Below are positions 5,639 to 9,945 of a stretch of DNA of 9,945 bases, piece by piece (position 1 is the first letter of the stretch; the number at the start of each line of letters is the position of its first letter). A program made the position numbers and the translations under genes. Where the stretch lies: NCBI GenBank assembly GCA_002426825.1, contig DINK01000040.1:11357-21301 (forward strand), read 5' to 3'. The notes below the pieces were generated by a model. It was given only the letters and a program-made list of their open reading frames with translations, made no database searches and was not told where the DNA came from. The DNA is from Holosporaceae bacterium UBA5542. Its GTDB lineage: Bacteria > Pseudomonadota > Alphaproteobacteria > UBA7879 > UBA5542.

Positions 5639-6064
5639 TTAGTTTTCTTCTCGGTATGTTTTCTCTTTTAGTTCGTGTTTTTCTTGTGCTGTGATACTAA
5701 GCGTTGCAATGGGACGTGCATCTAAACGCTTAAGTCCGATGGGTTCACCCGTTTCTTCACAGAACCCATATGTGCCATCTTCAATGCGTTTTAAGGCAGC
5801 TTCAATTTTATTAAGAAGCTTTCGTTCCCTGTCGCGTGTTCTCAGCTCAAGCGAGCGATCAAGCTCAAGTGAGGCTCGGTCGTTCAAATCAGGCTCTTGA
5901 AGGTTTTCTTCTTTAAGATTGAAAAGTGTTTCAGCAGAACCTTGAAATATTTCATCTTTCCACCGCAATATTTTCTGACGAAAATATTCTTTTTGAAACG
6001 GACTCATGAACGCTTCCTCTTCCGAAGGCTCATAGCCCTGCGGCAATGATACTTTATCCTTCAT
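5639..6064 (-). CDS. dksA: DksA, RNA polymerase-binding stringent-response factor
   Basis: DksA binds in the secondary channel of RNA polymerase and, with ppGpp, lowers rRNA and raises amino-acid operon transcription. Residues 20-100 form the helical coiled-coil region. The tip has DLNDRAS with Asp59 and Asp62 matching the two functional aspartates of E. coli DksA, followed by LELRTRDRERKLLNKIEAAL. The C-terminal globular part reads FCEETGEPIGLKRLDARPIATLS. Only one cysteine of the four-Cys zinc finger remains (Cys102). That pattern is usual in alphaproteobacterial DksA, so it is not evidence of damage. A strong GGGGAGG site ends 5 bases before the ATG and a good promoter lies just upstream, so dksA is expressed on its own. 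It converges on lolA with two bases between stops. Confidence 0.95.
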   Translation of the reverse strand: MKDKVSLPQGYEPSEEEAFMSPFQKEYFRQKILRWKDEIFQGSAETLFNLKEENLQEPDLNDRASLELDRSLELRTRDRERKLLNKIEAALKRIEDGTYGFCEETGEPIGLKRLDARPIATLSITAQEKHELKEKTYREEN

Positions 6065-6102
6065 CTTTTCCTCCCCTGTTAAGAAAAGCTCTTTTTTTAT
6101 AG

Positions 6103-6131
6103 ATAATACGCTTATATGAAATATTGTCCAA
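6103..6131 (-). promoter_or_regulatory. Sigma70-type promoter of dksA
   Basis: On the minus strand TTGGAC (6126-6131) and TATTAT (6103-6108) are separated by exactly 17 bases, about 39 bases upstream of the dksA ATG and just past the aquaporin terminator. Spacing, position and hexamers all fit. Confidence 0.6.
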
Positions 6132-6132
6132 T

Positions 6133-6165
6133 AAAAAAAACCCTCATATTTCTGAGGGTTTTTTT
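6133..6165 (-). terminator. Intrinsic terminator downstream of the aquaporin gene (bidirectional)
   Basis: A perfect 6-bp stem CCCTCA (6141-6146)/TGAGGG (6153-6158) with a 6-base loop is flanked by eight A on the left and seven T on the right. Read on the minus strand it gives hairpin plus U8, ending the aquaporin transcript before dksA. It would also work on the plus strand. Confidence 0.88.
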
Positions 6166-6193
6166 GTGTTAGGGTTTTTTATTTGTTGTTTAC

Positions 6194-6871
6194 TTATTGT
6201 TTTCCAATAAAGTTGTGAACAAATTTAGCAATAAATGCCCCTAAAAATGGCATCAAAAAGAAGAACCAAATTTGTTGCATGGCATATCCGCCTTCGAACA
6301 AAGCGGGGCCAAAGCTACGTGCAGGGTTTAGGCCACCGTTTGTAAATGGCATGCCTAAGAAATATGCAGCGGTAAGGGTAAGGCCAAGCATTAAGCTTGT
6401 ACAAGCACAAGAACCCTTAGATTCACTTAAATGGAAAAAGGCTGCAATAAAGAAGGCAGCCAAAACAACTTCCATAATGCCTGCTTGCAGCATTGTTGCA
6501 CCGCTTGGAGACCCCATGCCGAACCCATTTGTGAAAAACATATGGTTGAAGTCTGCTTTGCCCATGAGCACAAAGTATAGAACGCCAACAGCAACCACAG
6601 CACCAACAAGTTGTGCTACCGCATAAAACAAAAATTCTTTAAGATCCATTTTTTTAATGAGCCAAAAGAAAAAGCTGACAGCAGGGTTTAAGTGTCCTCC
6701 TGAAACGGGGGCAGCCATAAAGTGTGTTGCGGCTAAGGTTAAACCGAATGCAAGGGCAGTACCCAATCCACCCAGTGATGTGGCGGTGATGGCAGTGCCG
6801 CACCCAATCAGAACAAAAAACATTGTTCCCATAAATTCGGCAAAAAGCCTTTGAGTCATTGTTGTCTTCAT
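6194..6871 (-). CDS. aqpZ: AqpZ-like aquaporin with atypical selectivity filter
   Basis: This is an inner-membrane channel of the MIP family, moving water or small neutral solutes. The ATG at 6871 is preferred over the in-frame one at 6916 because AGAGAGG lies 8 bases before it and the longer form would start inside a promoter/inverted repeat. The 225-aa protein has six hydrophobic helices and both half-helix motifs: SGGHLNPAVS with NPA at 62-64, and GGLNPARSFGPALF with NPA at 182-184. Alignment by eye to E. coli AqpZ puts the aromatic/arginine filter at Phe42, Tyr170, Gly179 and Arg185, where AqpZ has Phe, His, Thr and Arg. Substrate may therefore differ from pure water. The gene lies 79 bases after rsmD, has its own likely promoter, and is followed by a terminator. 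Confidence 0.92.
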   Translation of the reverse strand: MKTTMTQRLFAEFMGTMFFVLIGCGTAITATSLGGLGTALAFGLTLAATHFMAAPVSGGHLNPAVSFFFWLIKKMDLKEFLFYAVAQLVGAVVAVGVLYFVLMGKADFNHMFFTNGFGMGSPSGATMLQAGIMEVVLAAFFIAAFFHLSESKGSCACTSLMLGLTLTAAYFLGMPFTNGGLNPARSFGPALFEGGYAMQQIWFFFLMPFLGAFIAKFVHNFIGKQ

Positions 6872-6879
6872 TAGAATTA

Positions 6880-6886
6880 CCTCTCT
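6880..6886 (-). promoter_or_regulatory. Ribosome binding site of the aquaporin gene
   Basis: AGAGAGG on the minus strand, 8 bases from the ATG at 6871, decides this start over the upstream in-frame ATG at 6916. Confidence 0.6.
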
Positions 6887-6896
6887 GTTACATTTG

Positions 6897-6938
6897 ACTT
6901 GACGTAATTTTACCAATTTTTAAAAAAATACGTCAAGT
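6897..6938. promoter_or_regulatory. Perfect 10-bp inverted repeat enclosing the aquaporin promoter
   Basis: ACTTGACGTA (6897-6906) and its exact reverse complement TACGTCAAGT (6929-6938) are separated by 22 bases. On the minus strand the distal arm carries TTGACG (6931-6936) as a -35, followed after 18 bases by TAAAAT (6907-6912) as a -10. The proximal arm then falls at the expected start of transcription. No U-tract follows, so it is not an intrinsic terminator for rsmD. A two-site operator for a dimeric or looping regulator is inferred. Confidence 0.6.
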
Positions 6939-6950
6939 GAAGGGGGGGTT

Positions 6951-7505
6951 CTAATAAATGTTCTTATTTAAAACAATAAAAAGGATTTTTGTTTTTCCGT
7001 ATACTTTCTTTTTACTTAAATAGAAAGTGTTTGGAAGATCTATTTCTTCACTTTTTCCAAGTTCGCAAACAATCCATGTGTTTGAATGGATGTATTCTTT
7101 TGCATGAAGATGGTGAAGTGTTTTTAGGATGAAGCCTTTTCCATAAGGGGGGTCCATAAATACTAAATCAAAACATTTTTTTTGGGGCAATGAAAAGACA
7201 GCTGCGTCTTCTTTCAGAACTTTTGCGTTCTTAAAGAAGGAAATGTTTTTTGACAAAACGTGGAGAGCTTCTGGGTAGTTGTCGATAAAAAGGGCGTCTT
7301 TTGCACCACGGGAAAGTGCTTCAAGCCCGAGAGCACCAGTGCCTGCATATAAATCAAGAACAGATACTTTTGAAAAGGGAATATGAATACCGTTTTCAAG
7401 AACGTTAAAAATAGATTCACGGGCTCGGTCGGTGGTAGGCCGTGTTTTTGCGTCTTGGGGAGTAAATAGTTTTTTTCCCCGATATGTCCCACCAATAATG
7501 CGCAT
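6951..7505 (-). CDS. rsmD: RsmD, 16S rRNA (guanine966-N2)-methyltransferase
   Basis: RsmD methylates G966 of 16S rRNA on the assembling 30S subunit using S-adenosylmethionine. The 184-aa length is normal for the family. Visible signatures are RIIGGTYRGKKL (2-13), RPTTDRARESIFN (22-34), the SAM-binding loop VLDLYAGTGALGLEALSRGA (49-68), acidic IDN (74-76) and the catalytic MDPPYG (117-122). The ATG lies nine bases after the stop of the EamA transporter, so it is co-transcribed with mutS and that transporter. Its ribosome binding site is weak (AGAG), in keeping with coupling to the upstream gene. No clear terminator follows; a run of seven C on the coding strand lies 2 bases after the stop, before the aquaporin promoter. 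Confidence 0.96.
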   Translation of the reverse strand: MRIIGGTYRGKKLFTPQDAKTRPTTDRARESIFNVLENGIHIPFSKVSVLDLYAGTGALGLEALSRGAKDALFIDNYPEALHVLSKNISFFKNAKVLKEDAAVFSLPQKKCFDLVFMDPPYGKGFILKTLHHLHAKEYIHSNTWIVCELGKSEEIDLPNTFYLSKKKVYGKTKILFIVLNKNIY

Positions 7506-7514
7506 TTATTTTCT

Positions 7515-8438
7515 CTACTCACTTGGAGGATTTTGTTGAGACGTGTCTTTAAATTCTTCTTTTGTGTTGAGATAGCTGCAGACGAGAATGACCAGCGCAC
7601 CATAAAATGTGGTGGTTTCAATAAGTTCTCCAAAGATCATATACCCAATTGCGGCGGCGAAAAGAAATTTAAGATAATCAAACCCTGCAAGGAAATTGAG
7701 TTGACCTTTTCGGTAAGCTTCAACATAGCTAAATTGACCGATAAGAGAGGAAATAACGATGCTAGCAATAAGATAATAATCTTCAAAACGCACAGGTGCC
7801 CAACAAGGGAAAGATGTGTCAAATTTAAAATAACACTGTCCTATAAAATAGAAGCCTAATAGAGCGGTTGAAGCCACACTTGAGTAGAACACAAGTACAT
7901 GATTTTTGTCAGTATGGGTTAGTTTTTTGACAAGAATGCTGGCAGAGGCTAGGAAAATAACCCCCAGAAGGGCGATAAATTCTCCCAATTCGAATACTTC
8001 AAAAATAGGGTTAATAATCACCAGAATACCAATATATCCAACAATTAAATAAACCCACCTTCGCCATGACACACATTCGTTAAGAAAAAAACAGGAAAGG
8101 GCGGGCACAATAAGGGCATATGAAAAATTAATGGCACTTGCTTTTGCAATGGGCAGCATACGGTATCCATAAAAAAAACAAACCATAGCACCCGCTGAAA
8201 ATAGCATACGGATAAACTGATATAAGGGTTGCTTTGTTTTCAGGCTTGATATTCCTTGGGTCAGTGTTAAAGTGGGAAACAGAATGAAAAAAACAATGGC
8301 ACTTCGCAAAAAGTTAAGCTGAAGGGGCGAATAGTCTTTCATATATTTGACAATTGTCATTAGACATACGAAAGAAAATTTTGAGACAAGAATCCAAAAC
8401 ACGCTCGTGAGTTTCGGGTGTTTAAGAAACAGGTTCAT
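7515..8438 (-). CDS. EamA/DMT-superfamily transporter
   Basis: This is an inner-membrane permease of the drug/metabolite transporter superfamily. The 307 residues carry about ten hydrophobic segments arranged as two EamA repeats. The first has KYMKDYSPLQLNFLRS near the first helix pair and ALIVPALSCFFLNECVSWRRWVYLIVGYIGILVII, the usual end of repeat one. The second begins at about ELGEFIALLGVIFLASASILVKK and ends FLFAAAIGYMIFGELIETTTFYGALVIL. Substrate cannot be told from sequence; relatives export amino acids or metabolites, and in Rickettsia one imports S-adenosylmethionine. The start codon lies inside the end of mutS (17-base overlap), with AGGA about 9 bases before it. rsmD follows after nine bases. 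A SAM-importing role next to a SAM-dependent methyltransferase is tempting but only speculation. Confidence 0.9.
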   Translation of the reverse strand: MNLFLKHPKLTSVFWILVSKFSFVCLMTIVKYMKDYSPLQLNFLRSAIVFFILFPTLTLTQGISSLKTKQPLYQFIRMLFSAGAMVCFFYGYRMLPIAKASAINFSYALIVPALSCFFLNECVSWRRWVYLIVGYIGILVIINPIFEVFELGEFIALLGVIFLASASILVKKLTHTDKNHVLVFYSSVASTALLGFYFIGQCYFKFDTSFPCWAPVRFEDYYLIASIVISSLIGQFSYVEAYRKGQLNFLAGFDYLKFLFAAAIGYMIFGELIETTTFYGALVILVCSYLNTKEEFKDTSQQNPPSE

Positions 8439-9945
8439 GCATTTTTTCCTTTATTTTAAAAACAAGGTCAAGCGCCTCTCTCGGTGAGAGATGATCGGGA
8501 TTTATATCTTTCACCATAGCATAAAGAGGGGATGAGGTTGATGGTTTTTCTGATAAAATTGGAGGTATGGTGGTTTGTGTCTTTTTCTCAGATTCGAAGG
8601 CTTGCAGTAGGGATCGTGCGCGGGCAGTAACATGGGGGGGCATGCCGGCGATTTCAGCGACATGTACACCGTAAGATTGATTTGATTTACCTTCACTGAT
8701 GGTGTGAAGGAGAACGATGGACCCCTGCCATTCTTTGACTTGTACCGCCATACACTTAAGATGATCTAATGTGTTTTCAAGGTTGGTGAGTTCATGGTAG
8801 TGGGTTGCAAAAAGGGTGCGGCATTTATTATGTTGGTGGAGGGCTTCGACAGTTGCTTGTGCAATGGCAAGGCCATCAAAGGTGGATGTGCCCCTGCCAA
8901 TTTCATCTAAAATTACAAAAGACTTTGGGGTTGCCTGGTGCAGAATCGTGGCTGTTTCTATCATCTCCATCATGAACGTCGAGCGCCCTCGGGTAAGGTC
9001 ATCGCCGGCACCTACCCGACTAAAAATGCGATCGACCAGCCCAATTTTGGCTGAGACTGCTGGCACGAAAGATCCCATTTGTGCCAAAATAATGATTAAT
9101 GCGTTTTGACGCAGATAGGTGCTTTTTCCCCCCATATTAGGACCGGTAAGAAGCACAACTTTTTTGTGTTGATCAAGCTGACAGTTGTTTTCGACAAACA
9201 GTTCATTTTTTTGCTTAAGTAAAATCTCAACGGTTGGATGGCGCCCTTTTTTTACATCAAAGATTGTATCTTGGGTAAGCTCTGGGCGGATATATCCATG
9301 AGTTTCTGCAAGGTGCGCAAGACCGTGCATCATATCTATATGAGATATGCCCTGAATAAAAGTTCGTAACTTATTTTGTTGGGCCAACACTTGGTTGACT
9401 AGGCGATCAAAAATTTCAAGCTCAAGGCGGAGAGCATCTCCTTGTGCAGAGACAAGCTTTTGTTGAATGGCCAACAGTTCTGGTGTTGTGTATCGATGGC
9501 TGTTCATTAAACTTTGTCGATGAATGAACGTTTCGGGCACCTTGTCTTTGTGAGTTTGAGTGACTTCGATGTAGTACCCAATTACTTGATTGTGTTTGAT
9601 CTTAAGGCTGGGAATTCCTGTTGTTTCAGCATACAATTTTTGCTGGTTGATCAGTTCCTCTTTGCTTGCTTTCTCATAATTCTGTAAATGATCAAGGGTG
9701 GTATCATAATTAGTCCGTACGAACCCTCCATCTCGGGTAAGGGCCCCCACCTCATCTTTGAGGGCACAAGATAACTCATCATATAACGGGACTAAGTCTT
9801 CAAGAGCATAAGGTAAAGGCCTAAAAGGCGCGTTTTGTTTTTGCATGTATTGATATATGTGCATACCCTCTTTAAGCGCTTGGCGGACGACTAACAGATC
9901 GCGGGCACTACCTCTGTTTGAAGATAGCCGGGCGAGAGCACGCTC
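8422..9945 (-). CDS. mutS: MutS, DNA mismatch recognition ATPase (N-terminus beyond window)
   Basis: MutS binds mismatches as a dimer and, with ATP, recruits MutL to start repair. The reading frame stays open to the right edge. An ATG at 9864 is internal, because upstream residues ERALARLSSNRGSARDLL match the family's core domain, so 507 C-terminal residues are visible and roughly 350-400 are missing. In order there are lever/clamp helices (for example GYYIEVTQTHKDKVPETF), then the ATPase: Walker A GPNMGGKST at 9118-9144, RVGAGDDLTRGRSTFMMEM, Walker B region VILDEIGRGTSTFDG, and the conserved FATHYHELT. The C-terminal segment is short and ends with SPREALDLVFKIKEKM, a typical dimerisation helix. 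It is the first visible gene of a mutS-EamA-rsmD operon. Confidence 0.97.
   Translation of the reverse strand, partial: ERALARLSSNRGSARDLLVVRQALKEGMHIYQYMQKQNAPFRPLPYALEDLVPLYDELSCALKDEVGALTRDGGFVRTNYDTTLDHLQNYEKASKEELINQQKLYAETTGIPSLKIKHNQVIGYYIEVTQTHKDKVPETFIHRQSLMNSHRYTTPELLAIQQKLVSAQGDALRLELEIFDRLVNQVLAQQNKLRTFIQGISHIDMMHGLAHLAETHGYIRPELTQDTIFDVKKGRHPTVEILLKQKNELFVENNCQLDQHKKVVLLTGPNMGGKSTYLRQNALIIILAQMGSFVPAVSAKIGLVDRIFSRVGAGDDLTRGRSTFMMEMIETATILHQATPKSFVILDEIGRGTSTFDGLAIAQATVEALHQHNKCRTLFATHYHELTNLENTLDHLKCMAVQVKEWQGSIVLLHTISEGKSNQSYGVHVAEIAGMPPHVTARARSLLQAFESEKKTQTTIPPILSEKPSTSSPLYAMVKDINPDHLSPREALDLVFKIKEKMHEPVS

Noticed and set aside
5639..5900. Plus-strand frame opposite dksA
   Set aside because: Serine/arginine-rich antisense shadow of a conserved gene with its own promoter and ribosome binding site.
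5750..5900. DksA with only one zinc cysteine as a degenerate protein
   Set aside because: The CEETGEPI version is the usual alphaproteobacterial form and the coiled-coil tip aspartates are kept.
6942..6948. G7 run between rsmD and the aquaporin gene as a phase-variable switch
   Set aside because: It lies outside both genes and upstream of the predicted -35; no reason to assign it a function.
7214..7633. Overlapping minus-strand frame across the rsmD/transporter junction
   Set aside because: It conflicts with two well-supported genes and shows no motif.

Overview
The window looks like a chromosomal segment of a moderately AT-rich alphaproteobacterium, plausibly an intracellular lineage such as Holosporales or Rickettsiales. 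This placement is inference. It rests on an alphaproteobacterial-type DksA in which three of the four zinc cysteines are replaced, an hscB-hscA pair, a LolA-type carrier, and small exported proteins of no recognised family. No rRNA, tRNA, CRISPR array, insertion sequence or phage gene was seen.

Left part (1-1949, + strand): the end of hscB, cut by the window edge, is coupled by a TAATG overlap to hscA. These are the J-protein/Hsp70 pair for Fe-S cluster transfer from IscU. HscA stops right after the beta substrate-binding domain, so the helical lid is missing, and no ferredoxin gene follows.

Middle (1962-5636): a run of exported or envelope proteins. In order: an unrecognised 372-aa exported protein (-); a gene-poor stretch holding a decayed partial copy of a neighbouring gene; a YgaP-like rhodanese/DUF2892 protein carrying an extra signal peptide (-); a small exported protein with a cysteine-packed C-terminus (+); a small exported protein whose predicted layout resembles a ubiquitin-like beta-grasp fold (-); and LolA (+). 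A roughly 80-base stretch of the ubiquitin-like gene recurs at about 81% identity near 3321-3400, joined to a second short repeat that also occurs just upstream of the Cys-rich gene. The patch has therefore been duplicated and partly deleted.

Right part (5639-9945, - strand): dksA with its own promoter and a strong ribosome binding site; a terminator; an AqpZ-type aquaporin with an atypical predicted selectivity filter and a promoter set inside a perfect 10-bp inverted repeat; then, in transcription order, mutS (cut by the right edge), an EamA/DMT transporter whose start overlaps the mutS end, and rsmD. The last three look like one operon.

Three convergent gene pairs end within 1 to 12 bases of each other with no recognisable terminator between them. 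The likeliest spots for new biology are the small exported proteins at 4302-4983, the duplicated pseudogene patch, the lidless HscA and the inverted repeat upstream of the aquaporin.
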